64,000 bases of DNA, from assembly GCF_016086655.4 (NCBI RefSeq), contig NC_052139.2, forward strand, positions 682,001 through 746,000, in the 5' to 3' direction. The first letter of the stretch is position 1; the number at the start of each line of letters is the position of its first letter. A program made the translations under genes and the position numbers. The DNA comes from Lepeophtheirus salmonis (Eukaryota; Arthropoda; Copepoda; Siphonostomatoida; Caligidae). The notes beneath the pieces are model-generated. The model searched no databases, was not told the DNA's origin, and was given only the letters and a program-made list of their open reading frames with translations. Shown in pieces: positions 25,291 to 36,695 of the stretch.

Positions 25291-26353
25291 GCCATATTGT
25301 TACTCAATTTTTTTATTTTTTTTTGTTCTTCTTAGCTGTATGTGGGTGTAATAGACTTTTTAACGTTTTAGACAGTCTGGAAGTAGATGCCAACGGTGTA
25401 TAGGCACTTAATATTACAGGTATCCCCAAAATTAAATTCCAAGAAAGGACTAAGTAATTGTTAGTGATGAATAGATAATTAGACATTTCATGATGCTCAA
25501 TTATCAAATTTAAATGTACTTTAGTAGATTAAGATTTGTATATAGATGAAATAAATTAAATCTCCAAATACACATTTAGGGACCTATTCTGGCATAAAAA
25601 CATTCTTGATGTGAAGGTAAATTATATAAAATAATTTAAAATAAACAATAGTATGAAATTTTCAGCACTTGTTACAAGTGTTCCGTTTATACTAAGCGCT
25701 GAATTATCATCGTTAGTTTCTCCTCACTGAGTGGCAAAATGATTGCAACTGTATACTATTAAATTATATAAGGAACAGCAAAAAAAATTAAAAATTATAA
25801 TAATTGTAAAAAAAAAACTACTTTAATTTTGCCAAAAAAAGTTTTTATCTAATATCTTGAAAAAAATAGACACAAATCTTTGAATTTTGTAACAATAATT
25901 TCATTATATTATACAATGGTGATGTACATTTTTTGACCGTAGCTTTTTTGATGTATGAGAAAAAGAAATTAATAAAATCTTACCGGGCCTCCCTTACATA
26001 TTAGGTAAACGAGTAATGAATAAATTTCGTTTGAAGTTAATGTATTCTTTCTCATGTGTATTATGGTAATAATAATAACATAGAAATTCACGGTCGAATA
26101 AAATATAAACTTTCATTTTGGAGTAATTGTTAAATATATATATATTTTTTTTTTTTGAGTATGTGCATCAAAATAAAAGTTATTCAACAAAACAAAACAA
26201 AATATTTATAAGTTACATTCAAATGAAACTGCGTGTCCAACATTTTTTACCTAAGACCAATTATGCGCATGCCTTTAATTAAATAAAATGTTTTATATGA
26301 TCGACTATTAACTTAAAATCCAAAGGTAGTACCCGTTTTTGCTTGGAGTACTT

Positions 26354-26375
26354 ATTTGTCGGCTAACCGACAAAT
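26354..26375. repeat. perfect 9-bp inverted repeat, 4-nt loop
   Basis: ATTTGTCGG and CCGACAAAT flank CTAA. The GC content of the arms is unusual for this DNA. No adjacent gene or poly-T tract gives it a role. Confidence 0.85.
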
Positions 26376-28271
26376 TTAGCGATAATAAGACTATGTAACA
26401 TGATTTATGACTTGAAAAATCAGCAGGTTCAAACCCAAATTTATTATTGTTATTTCAACAATAGAGCACCAAAATGATTTTAAAATTTTCAATCACTCTA
26501 AGTTACACCTCTAAAGCTTTAGGATTCTTACATGATGATCAAAAAATTTGTAGGAACTGTATTAAAGATTATATAATATTTCTTTTGAATACTGGAAGTT
26601 TTTTTATCATTTTTTTTTACCAGGAAATATAGATATTTTATACAATTACTTCATTTTGAAACATGACATTGAATTGAAATTATGCTAAAAAATATTAGGT
26701 AAAAAAAAGCTTAAAGGACCTAATCTACTGTGAGTGAAATTTAATGATGAGCGACTGTTGAGTACTGGAGTTTCAAAAGCTATCACTTACAAAAACCGAA
26801 AAAACCAGTACTCCTATACAATACATTGAAAACACAAGCAAAAGTTATTCCTTAAATTATCTATATATCAAATAGAACTATCTACAGTGCACCCCGTGAC
26901 TTTTTTTAAAATACAGACAGACATTTAGACAAACAGAAAGACAATTCTTGTTTTAATATTAAATATTTCATAAATCACTTCTTAATGTTTTTGCCCTATG
27001 TTGACGAATAAGCGGGGTTTTTGAACAATAAATAGAACAAAATGATAGAGTGAGCTTCGAAAAATAAACTACTGATAAGGGTCACCCCTTTATACATATA
27101 TATGTCCATATTAAAAAGTAGTTACCAACGCGTTTTTGAGTCATGAGAGGCGGGAAAACCCATATGATAATAGTCAATTTTATTCCTTCTTAATGTTTAT
27201 ATCATTTCAGCACGGGTGAGCTTAATAATATGGCGCCTGCATAGTATAAATATATATGTATTATTATGAATAAAAATAAAAAATAGTTTTATAAATTTCA
27301 AATAACATAGCAACATATCTGAGTGAAGTAATTTTTCTAGATGAAAAGTTCATTTTTAATTTATTTGAAAATACTGCTCAATCGAAAATGTTAAAGAAAA
27401 TTGCAACAAGTTTTCTCTGCACAAATTTTGAACAATAAATAAAATTTATTGGCATGGTAAAGATAATTTTTTACGTACATGCAAAACCACAAAAGTTATA
27501 TAAAATTAAGTCTTCGAAAAAATGAAACTCGATAATTGGTTCATTTTTGCAAATCTATGCAAAAAATAATTCATATAATGTTCAAGAAATTGAGAACTCT
27601 TTTTTGTTATGCCAAAATTTAAAATTTGATGTCTATAGTACATCATTTTGTGGTATTTCTTCTGAAAAATTGAAAATTTTTGCTTGATGAAAAGACAAAG
27701 AAAAAGAATGAAAAATTATTCTGTAAATGACAAATATATCAGTCAACATCCATTTCTATGTGTTAAATTTATATGCAAACACATTTGCAGACAAATTTGT
27801 AGAAACTTTATTTGATCTTCATACAAATCCAACATTCCTTTGGAAACCTATTTTTTCATCAGAAAAAACAAAACTACAATTTTCCTTGATTTTTTTTTTT
27901 TTTTGAATAACTTTTTTGATTTCAAGTAATTTTAGATTTTTTTTTTGTATAGTTGGCTTGTGAGCCACCTATCATTTCTCAGCCCCCTTTCCGATATCCT
28001 TCAACTCAAATAAACAAATTTTGTGTTTTCACTATAGAATAAGCCTGTATCAAATTTTGGCATCTTAGGTACTGCGGTGTGGACACTCACTAAGGAGACA
28101 CTCACAAACATTACTATTTATATATAGCTGATAGAGATAATAATATAAACCATAAAGTTTCTAAATAAAAAACTGTATGAAGCACTAAAATTCGTCTATT
28201 TTGTCTTAAGAGATAAAAACATGTGATGATAATCATAAATTAATAGTTAAATTAGGCACGATTAATTAGTT

Positions 28272-28320
28272 TTATTCCATATGTTTTATTTCATATGTTT
28301 TTTATTTCATATGTTTTTTT
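28272..28320. repeat. short tandem, three ~17-bp units
   Basis: Three consecutive units of the form ATTTCATATGTTTTTT, with small length differences in the T run. Confidence 0.8.
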
Positions 28321-28387
28321 TTCTGTAATAAAGATCTATAGAAATCATTTATTAGAGTATTTTTATATTTCTATCAAAACTTATAAA

Positions 28388-29101
28388 GGGTTTTCCAATA
28401 AGAGGTGGTATTTTGAATAGCTGATATTCCGTAGATGTCACATTGAAGCTCTAATTTGTTTATATATGACAGGTAAAAACTACAAGATTAATAAAAATAG
28501 AACGATACAACCTTCAACTACGCATTGAAATTATTAAAATTCACTAAAAAATGGGGAAACCTGGCAGAGACGGCTCGTAAAACTTTGGGTAGTTGTGAAG
28601 CACCTTGTTGGACCTCAATACAGAAATTGGTTAAAAATTTCGAGCTGTTGGGACAGGTTAGTGATTTGAAAAATAAAACCAGTGCACATCGCTCAAGAAC
28701 AACAGAGAATATTGCTGCTGATAGTATTCATTTGAACAAAGTTTACTTTCAACAAAATGGTACAAGATGATACAATTGCACAACGAGATCTTGTGATTTA
28801 ACACCTTGGTACTTCTTCCTATGGTACCAAGTGAAAGATCAGAACTATGCCAACATTCCATAGACAATTCAAGACTTCAAAGATGGAATTTGTGAAGCTG
28901 TTGAGATCATAAATAGCCAGTTTGCCATTTGGTGATGGAAAGTTGTATAAAAAGTATATTCCTGTAAGGGTAGTTGTGGCAGCCAATTGGTTGATAATGT
29001 TATCTATTATTAGCGGCGAACATTAAAATAAACATCCAATCATTTATCTCAAAAAATGTCATTTTTTTTTAAATCAAAATAATATTGCTTATCGCAAAAC
29101 C
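28388..29101 (+). mobile_element. DUF4817-type IS630/mariner element, internally deleted
   Basis: The left end GGGTTTTCCAATAAG is roughly inverted at the right end (CTTATCGCAAAACC, 29088-29101). The inner frame (28525-28770) reads an N-terminal helix-turn-helix of the kind annotated DUF4817 in insect transposases: LGSCEAP followed by a VKNFELLGQVSDL-like helix. It then jumps after ENIAAD to VYFQQNGTR, where the second catalytic Asp is now Asn. The segment up to SCDLTPWYFFLW is deleted. The C-terminal part (TIQDFKDGICEAVE...SCGSQLVDNVIYY) runs to about 29015 with stops. It is non-functional. Confidence 0.75.
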
Positions 29102-29559
29102 TTTTAATTAACTAAATTTTATTTTATGATTTTTTTTAATGATCAGATGATGTTTTCCTTTGTTTAAATTGTTTAAAATTTAGCTGCATAGTTTGTCAAA
29201 AAAAAAAATGGGAAAAAAAATTATATAAATAAAAACTTAAATAAAAGCATTTAGATTATAATTATATTTACTTTTCACCTCTCCAACGTAAAAAAGAATA
29301 AAAGAACAATCGCACATCTTTTCCTTTAAAAATAATTATGGTGATCGTAGTTAGACAATTTAAACAAAAGAAAAATTACTAAAAAAACACCTAGTATATC
29401 CATCCTTTCTACCCTCTACAACAAATCTTAATTTTTCTGATCCAAGGCGGGCTTACTCATCCTTGAAAATTACGAGGCACGGATTGACAGCTCCATATAT
29501 TTCTCGAAACAATTTGAAATATCCTTTCCCCTACACTTGATTACATAAACCGTAGATTA

Positions 29560-30262
29560 TTTGTTAAATCACCAAAGTACAATTAATCACAATAAAAGTT
29601 GATGAAATTAATTTGTAAACAAAATTAAATAAAATCAATTTTAATTTAACTAATAAATTAAAAATAAAATGAAATTTAAATTTGACACTATCTTTAATGG
29701 AGCAATTTAAATGTATAATACTATTAGAAACCATTACGACAATAAATGTATGCAATCCAGACGTACTCTTGCTTGGGAAAACTTTATAGCTGGTCTCTAT
29801 TGAGGGCAAATTTATACCCCAGGATAGGTCAAAGACAAGAACAGATAGTAGTCACTTAGTACCAGGTCCAGACTGAAGGGTGGATACATAAGAACTTCCC
29901 ATCACAGTTGATGGAGCTTCTGGCACGTCATCAAAGCCTGGTGTTGTTTTTATGATGCAGTGATGCATTTTTCAGTGCCAGTAAAAATCAACAGAAATAT
30001 ATCAATCTTATTTCGATTAATCAGCGATTCCAAACTATGATATTTTTCAAATATGAGAAATTTCTTCCTTTGAGTGCTCCTTTATCGACGCACGACAATT
30101 CACGACTGAGCCCGCCAAGCGCATTACTATCCAAAAAGCGTGTGTACTATCCACTCACATCTTTGTCACATTTTATTGTGTGATGATCTGATGTGACCAT
30201 AAATGAACAAGATATACTTAGTTAAGAAAAAGCGCAGGAAATACAATATAATTCTTCCCTAT
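29560..30262 (-). mobile_element. decayed DD34D mariner, copy B
   Basis: From the right, the leader (about 30262-30100) matches the leader of the 63.3-kb copy over more than 150 bases, including CTCAGTCGTGAATTGTCG near the start of coding. Traces of an N-terminus (SKEEISHI-like) follow. The centre is mostly gone, and the sequence resumes with a tract parallel to the third-Asp region (EVLMYPPFSLDLVLSDYYLF-like, about 29905-29845). The C-terminal tail continues towards 29600. Several frameshifts are present. The 81-codon open frame at 29564-29809 lies inside this remnant and is not a gene. Confidence 0.65.
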
Positions 30263-30417
30263 TATGATAAATTCGACTGCGTTTCTCATCCTTCTCCCCT
30301 CATCCCCCAAACCATTTGAGTATTTCCTTCTAATCGGTCTAATATTTTTCTCCGACTTAACAAGCATATAACCTATTAATAGATAAGTAAAGAATAATAA
30401 ATTATGTCTTCATTGTA

Positions 30418-31185
30418 AAAGTTTGCCCACACGTAACAACAGCGGAAAGTTGAATTTCCATTACAGCCATCTTTTAATAGTAATTTATAAGTTTTAGGAC
30501 AAATAACTTTTCCAGATGAAGCTTTGGGATGCATAAAATATATATAAAGATTAAAAGAGGAGTCTTTACCTCGGAGTCTATCTGTGGGCTAAGGGATATG
30601 GCCATAAAAATATCATAACGTAATTGACTACAACTTTTTATTTTATCTACCATGAATCAAGGCCTTCAGGATACAAGTGAATAAGATTAAATAAAAAAAT
30701 GTATATATAATGAACCCCTAGTTCCATGAGAAATGGAAAGTTGAAATTCAATTATCACAACACAACTTTAAAAACTCAAAAATGACTACCCTAAGTTTGC
30801 GACGCTATGCAAAGAATATTTATTTGGAAATTTAGGAGAGGTCTCTCAACTTTTGCGAGATATTTGGATAATTACAAATTTAGAGGATATATACATCTCC
30901 ATATATGAGATCCTACAATCTTTTCCTGTATCTATGAGGAATTTAATAAAACATCATTTTTATGTTTCTTCACGTATACTTTAAAGGATCCAAGTGAATT
31001 AAGTCTAATCCAAAATATAAATAATATTGAATTCCTCTCCTCCTACTCGAATAACATATTCTTTGTGTCGCTTTGAGTTACTAAGCGATGTTATCGTCTT
31101 ATTATTAAAAGGTTGCAATAACTGAATTTCAACTTTTCCCTGTGGCGGTGGCTAATTTCGCCAATTGATTCATAAACATACAATG
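30418..31185. repeat. composite repeat: two direct units and one inverted
   Basis: A segment beginning GGAAAGTTGAATTT at about 30450 recurs at about 30735 and, inverted, at about 31120-31165. A second landmark, GGATACAAGTGAATAAG at about 30670, recurs as GGATCCAAGTGAATTAAG at about 30988. The units are therefore about 285-320 bp in direct order with a terminal inverted part. No coding frame. It may be a foldback-like or nested non-autonomous element. Confidence 0.5.
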
Positions 31186-31955
31186 TATTTTTTTTTCAAA
31201 TTCTATGAGTTGTAATTAATCAGAGATATGTTGATGTCGTTTTTATAACAGTTAATAATATCGAACTTTTATAATCTTTAACGTAAGAAAAAATAATAAG
31301 TTATTTAATTCAGTGTTTAGACTTACTATTGATTCAATCTCAGTCTTGCACATATGAATTTGGTAAGATATGTTGGTTAATACAATACATAATGTATATA
31401 CTGATGTATATCTGTGTGTATTTTTTAATTGAATTATTTGTAATGACGTCTTTTTGAGGTGAGTTATAAATTAAACTCAAAACTTATCTAAATCAATTAA
31501 TTTAATCGATGAACTATATTTTTTTAATCCTTATATTAATGAATAAATTCAATAGTAATGCAATTTAAAAAGCATACAATAATTAATTAGACTAAAAAAT
31601 AATATTATTGGCTTCTTAGTCCTCCTTTACTTCTTTCAAATCAAACAATTAATACTTCAGTTGTGTGTTTAAATATCACTATTAAAAAATAAGTACTTTA
31701 GTATGTATAAGAACCTTTTTTTTGCATTTTTTTGGTAATAAATTTGATCAATGAACGATTTAATAATATTTTTATTATTATAGTTTATATCTTTGACAAT
31801 CAAAAAAAAATATTTGAGGGATAAAATATTATTAAATTTTGTACGGGTAGGATAGAAAAACGTGAACTGTTAATATTTTCATTTATATAAGAAGGTTTGG
31901 TTCAGCTATCCTTTTATCATAAACAAACTATAATATATATTTCGTTATAATAAGT
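31186..31955. other. AT-rich gene-free stretch
   Basis: No supported feature. Confidence 0.4.
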
Positions 31956-32565
31956 GAGTTAGAAGCCAAAAGGCAGCACATCTAATATTTCCAGATACTG
32001 AATTAGAGGTAGAAAGGAAATTTTAAAGGTCTGAAGGAGCCTGGTTTTCAAGGTAATTAAGTTGAAGAATGATGGAGAAGATTTTTCAGGAAAATCTGGA
32101 AGGGCAGGACAGAATTTAAAGAGGGATTCAGAATTCCTATCCAACTTAAATAAGAAGATCAAGGAGGAACCAACTAAATCGATGATAAATCGGCTCGCCA
32201 ACGACTTCTCCGTGTATGCTAGGAGGGCCGTGAACGGCTATTTGGAATCGACATTAGATATAAAGACCCCACATCCCCATCTGCAAGAGTTCATGCAGGC
32301 AAGGAAGCTTGATACATCAAAGAATTTTCTATCATGAATTAAAATGTGAACCCATTTTTCACAAGATCTGAACTCTCTGAACTTTACTGTGTTTGGTACT
32401 TTGGAGAAATAAACCAACAAAACTAAACACACAATTGTGGGCTCACTGAAGGACTCCCAAGTGTCTACGTGGGACAACTGCTCAACTCCTGCAAGACTTT
32501 CCGGGGACGTATAAAGCCCGCGATTAATTCTGTTATTGTTATATTGATCTACCAAATTTGCAAAG
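31956..32565 (+). pseudogene. internally deleted mariner-like transposase
   Basis: From about 31970 a decayed N-terminal helix-turn-helix leads to FKVIKLKNDGEDFSGKSGRA, then a clean second DNA-binding segment EEPTKSMINRLANDF (32062-32337 is open). After KNFLS at 32337 the sequence jumps to DLNSLNFTVFGTLEK (about 32370-32415), the third-Asp region, then SLKDSQVSTWDN. Finally comes CKTFRGRIK in another frame (about 32485-32515). The first two catalytic Asp segments are missing. The opposite-strand 127-codon frame here is a shadow. Similar domain order to the 50.8-kb element, but strongly diverged. Confidence 0.75.
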
Positions 32566-32807
32566 GTCTCATTTACAAGTTTCAATAATTTTTCGCTTGT
32601 TATTATGACAAGTAAAGACATTTTTATGTATTTCTAAAGAAAACTCTCGAGACCACGTTTACTACCTAACCATGTACAATTTATAATAAAATATGAAATA
32701 TATCATAAATAAATAATTTACATAGACGATATTAATTCCCATGAAATTTACAGAGGCTTTAAAAATATATAAGAACATATTTTCACTTAAAATAAACTTA
32801 ATTAATT

Positions 32808-32813
32808 TTTAAT
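32808..32813 (-). terminator. candidate ATTAAA polyadenylation signal
   Basis: Read on the minus strand, GTTATTAAAAATT lies about 70 bases beyond the stop codon of the interleukin-17-like gene. It is the common variant hexamer. AT-rich context lowers its specificity. Confidence 0.4.
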
Positions 32814-32882
32814 AACTTATGGATAATTAGTAAAGCAAATGTCGTACAAATCGCTGCAATGTAGGTAATCCATCTTTTTTAC

Positions 32883-33431
32883 TTAAACGAGTATTTTTTT
32901 GTTTAGAGGTGCAAAGGATCTTTTCTTTTCTAAAGGAGCAGATCCATAGAGCACACCAAATGTTGGCTGTGTTTTTAATACACAAGAGCAGCCAACACCA
33001 ATAGTTAGATTACGCTGATATAAAGCATACCAATCCTCTGAATATTGATTAGCCTTTTCATAGTAGCCAACAGTCATTTCTACATTCACTTGCCGACAAA
33101 AGTACTCACTTGAAATAAACAAAGAAATACAAAATATTTTAGACTGGAAAAGAAAATAATCTCACCGATTTCCACAGCTGGAATCCTCACTTGAACAAAT
33201 AATTTCCGTGATTTTATTCGGAATTCGATTGGCCACGTTTGTATAATTAACTTCCCAGCGACAAAGGGACTTTACCTTGATGTTAGGAATGGGAATGAAT
33301 TGGTGAAAGTCGTTTGAAACGTTATTTATCTCTTGAGATAAATGAGGAAAGTTATTAGTGAGCTGACCATTTACATTTCTTGATATGTAAAAGTAAATGA
33401 TTACAAAAATGTGTAAATGCATTTTGTACAT
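32883..33431 (-). CDS. interleukin-17-like secreted cytokine (two exons)
   Basis: Exon 1 runs 33431-33166 and exon 2 runs 33108-32883. The 57-bp intron has GTGAG at its start and TTTCAAG at its end, and joining at phase 2 keeps one frame of 163 residues. Residues 1-22 form a signal peptide likely cut before Gln23. The IL-17 fold signature is clear: Cys57-x-Trp59, Asn68-Arg-Ile-Pro71, Glu76-Ile-Ile-Cys79, Cys86, Cys93, and Gly126-Val-Gly-Cys129-Ser-Cys131-Val, the most diagnostic motif. Three N-glycosylation sequons occur (Asn37, Asn62, Asn122). IL-17 family members are secreted cystine-knot-like dimers acting through IL-17 receptors. That role is inferred here by homology. A second Met at residue 4 could also start it. 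Confidence 0.75.
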
Positions 33432-33484
33432 CTCGATTTGAAGTATGGTGATGGAATGATGATCTCACTCTCTGGTGTCTGGTG

Positions 33485-33492
33485 TTTATATA
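33485..33492 (-). promoter_or_regulatory. TATA box of the interleukin-17-like gene
   Basis: On the minus strand TATATAAA lies 54 bases upstream of the start codon. An ATCATCATT initiator-like stretch about 32-35 bases downstream of it (33455-33460) predicts a 5' leader of roughly 25-30 bases. The GC-richer core promoter contrasts with the AT-rich flanks. Confidence 0.6.
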
Positions 33493-33494
33493 GT

Positions 33495-36075
33495 ACTTGG
33501 GTGGTGGATTATTTTAATGGTTTTATTTAACTTTCAGATAATTTGCCATCTAAAAATATTGCAATTCAACGTGTTTTCCTTTATTGTTTATTTTGTCTGT
33601 TTTATTGCACTCTTGGATATACAATATATTGTTATTATCTACTCAAAAGATAATATTTGTACATATGTTTATTTAATGAAAGGATTTGATGAATATTTTT
33701 TTCTAATTTTACCAATATATAATATACATTATTCTTTTTCTGATTTCGAATTATTTATGTATTATTGTTATGTATCTACTCTCTTTAGGATACTCTCTAA
33801 TTTCTTATTAGGAAGTATCTTACAAAAAAAAAAACTTCAATACTTTGTATATTATGTCCACTTCAAACTTAATGAAAATATTGTCTTCTTTGATCAAAAA
33901 CTAATATGATAGTTAATTTAATGTATTTTTAATTTTATTTGTATTATGTAACTGAATATAATTACAAATATTTTGTTTTAATATTTTCACTTAAAACTAC
34001 GTATATTAATTCAAGAATATCCTTAGCATCTATGGAACGCGTAGGACTATCTTGGGTAAAATATACTCATTTTAATATGATACCCCCTAATATGGAGTTA
34101 CTTTGTTTTGACATGTGACAAATAATAACATCATCTTTCAGCCATATTGTATCCAAGCTAATCCCGGCACACATTATTTTGATGTTTTTTTTTACTAATT
34201 TTTTAAGTGTACTCTATTAGTGGGTTAAGTTTCTTGTACAAACAAAAGATAAACATAGAATACAATATGTACAATTATGTGATAATAAGTATTTGTTTCG
34301 AAGATGATAATTATTTTATTAATTGGTCTATTGGGTAACATTGGCTATGGCTTTGTGGAATTTTCTGATCGTATCATGAAGGGTATTTATTTAGGAGTTG
34401 CATCCAGAGCTGGCACAACTTTTAATTTAACCATATATTTGTGAAATTTATCAAAATAAGGAGTGTACCTGTCATAAATCCTAAGAAACACTTATTTCCC
34501 AAATTATAAATATATTCTGTATAAGACATTTTACCAATCATATATTACTATTTTTGGATAATTAGAAGCAATTAATTAATTCAGTTTCAATTATACTAAT
34601 GCAACTATGGGTCATATGGCAGGTTTAAAAAAAGGGCCGCTAACTTCAAATATCCATGTGTGTTAGAGGTACATGCCAATAAGTTTCAATGCACAACACT
34701 AAAGGTGCAACTACTGCCAAAGTTTTAGCTATATGATTAAAATAGATTATAAAATATAAGTGATTTTGAAATAACATCTCATTTCATTCCTACTTTTTTT
34801 TTTCTCCCTTTTTATGACCTACTAAGAAAAACAAAATAACTTAAATAATAGGCTTTGGATCGGTCTTTAGACTTATAAAAAAATTAAAAACCACCTTCTG
34901 AAGTCTTCTTTTTTCTTTAATGTTTTGATATTTTGATCATTCAGCTGTCTTAAAGATCGTTTAGTAAGTCCTACGGTCTGAATATCTTTTTATTTTCTTC
35001 ATACTTATAAAAATATAAAATGAAAACAATAAATTATGTTAGTTACAACGTATAAAAATAAGTTATAGCTACACCCTTCCTTCTTCAAACTTAAACTGTC
35101 ATGTCTCTTTGAATTAAGTTATGATGGAACTTCCTTAACCGAAATGATGTAGTTATTAAATACGTCATTTCAATTGTTCTAATTACTATTAAAGACTCAT
35201 AAGAACCTGTCCTAAAACTGACAAATCGAATTAGTACTAGACTGATTGGACTCCAGTCTTTTTAATTTTTTTTTTTCGATCCAACAAAAAGTGTGATGAC
35301 ATTATATATTTATATTTATATATACTACTATCTGCAAGGTATTGTGACTGTCTATAGCTTGTTTGAAAAGAAAAGGAGCATGCCCAGAAGAATTTTAACA
35401 ATGCTCTCTATCTAAGTAACATATATATTTTTTTAAATAATATCATCATTGAGGTATTTGTACTATTTTGCAAAAAAGACAGCACCACTCTCTGTCGTTT
35501 TGATTTTAAACCAGTAAGTAAATAACGCTCATCCCTTTTTTTTAAATAAATCAACCCAAAAAATATTTTAACTACTCTGGACATTCATAACACGATTGTT
35601 TAACTTATTTTTCGTTTTATTTCATAACCGTAATACGTTAAAAAATAGCTCTTAGTTGGTAAAAATAAAGATAGACAACGTAGTACTGTATTAATTTTAT
35701 TTCGAAATTACATTTTTACGTTAAGTATTATATTAGAAAAGATACCTTGTTCACCTGTTTCGTTGCATGTTTTATTTTCTAATAGAAACGCTAATGTTTT
35801 TACGTAACAAGTGTATTGCATATGTTCGATATTTATATAATGAACAATAGAAAAGTTGATTTATTTACTTTGCAAAACTAATATATATACACAAATACTC
35901 TTTTATGAAAGCCAAATATAAATAAATACAAGCTTTCTATATCATTTCATTAATTAATTTAAAATGTATTATTTTCAAACATATATTTATGTTTGACAGT
36001 TGCATGAAATACATAATTATGTGAAGCTTGAAAATGCGTATATTATTGAGACTTTATCAGAGACATCTTCATTTA
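33495..36075. other. AT-rich gene-free stretch upstream of the IL-17-like gene
   Basis: A 144-codon plus-strand frame (33475-33909) starts at GTG, is almost entirely Phe/Ile/Leu/Tyr, and overlaps the promoter of the opposite-strand gene. I treat it as a composition artefact. No other feature is supported. Confidence 0.45.
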
Positions 36076-36079
36076 TATA

Positions 36080-36695
36080 TTTTAAAATGATTCCATTGGC
36101 TGCTAATTTGGTTTGAAACCAGGACCTGAAGTGATGTAGGACTTTTTGATGAAAGTTTCGTACAAGACCGCCCACTCCTGCTCAACAGAAACCTTGAAGT
36201 CATCCAAATTTCGAGGATGAGTAACATCGGTTCTCTTTTCGACTACGCTCTAAATGACATAGTCAAAAAGGAAAAAGTCAGAGGAGGAAATGTGAATTTT
36301 GACTTATTATGCATTAACCAAGTCAATAATTTATGGCCTGTATTGATCCATTTTCTAGTTACTGATTTCGTTATACTTAAGATGCCTTCTCTAAATCCTT
36401 CACATAACTCCTCATAGTCAAATCACTGACGTTGATAGCCTTAGGATACCACTTCATCAACTTGGACGGACTTTTGATGATCACGGTGTCCACATCTTGC
36501 ATGATCCCAATTTTCTGGGGTGTACTTCTGCCAGGGGACCTCTCAAGGCTATGACATGAAGCTACCATGGTTTGATCATGTTAACAAGACTCCAGGGGAA
36601 AAAACAACCTTCATGATATCTTCGACACTCACTTCGGAGTGGAGTAAATCAAACACCATCTGCCATTTTGTCTCTATGCTAACATCTGTTTATTT
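36080..36695 (-). pseudogene. internally deleted mariner-like transposase
   Basis: From the right, a first helix-turn-helix reads ETKWQMVFDLLHSEVSVEDI (about 36675-36615). Next come RSPGRSTPQKIGIM and NVSDLTMRSYVKDLEKAS (36568-36377), matching the basic arm and second DNA-binding segment. The hinge block KWINTGHKLLTWLMHNKSK follows at about 36350-36295. It then runs directly into the third-Asp region (FFLFDYVI) and the C-terminus KRTDVTHPRNLDDFKVSVEQEW (about 36230-36170). The first and second catalytic segments are deleted. Frame changes and stops confirm inactivity. Confidence 0.75.

Larger units (their letters stand above)
25291..28387. other. AT-rich gene-free stretch
   Basis: Contains the hairpin at 26354-26375 and a short tandem at 28272-28320. 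Two short T-rich tracts lie near 27890-27905 and 27940-27950. No gene supported. Confidence 0.4.

Noticed and set aside
26425..26460. GGTTCAAACCC resembling a tRNA B box
   Set aside because: No A box, no cloverleaf pairing and no acceptor stem could be drawn. A single B-box match in AT-rich DNA is weak.
29564..29809. 81-codon minus-strand frame as a host gene
   Set aside because: It lies within the C-terminal remnant of a DD34D mariner.
32238..32621. 127-codon minus-strand frame
   Set aside because: It is the antisense of a decayed mariner-like transposase that reads sensibly on the plus strand.
33475..33909. 144-codon plus-strand frame, highly hydrophobic
   Set aside because: It begins at GTG inside the promoter of the opposite-strand IL-17-like gene, and is almost all Phe/Ile/Leu/Tyr as T-rich DNA gives. 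No chemoreceptor or transporter motif could be seen.
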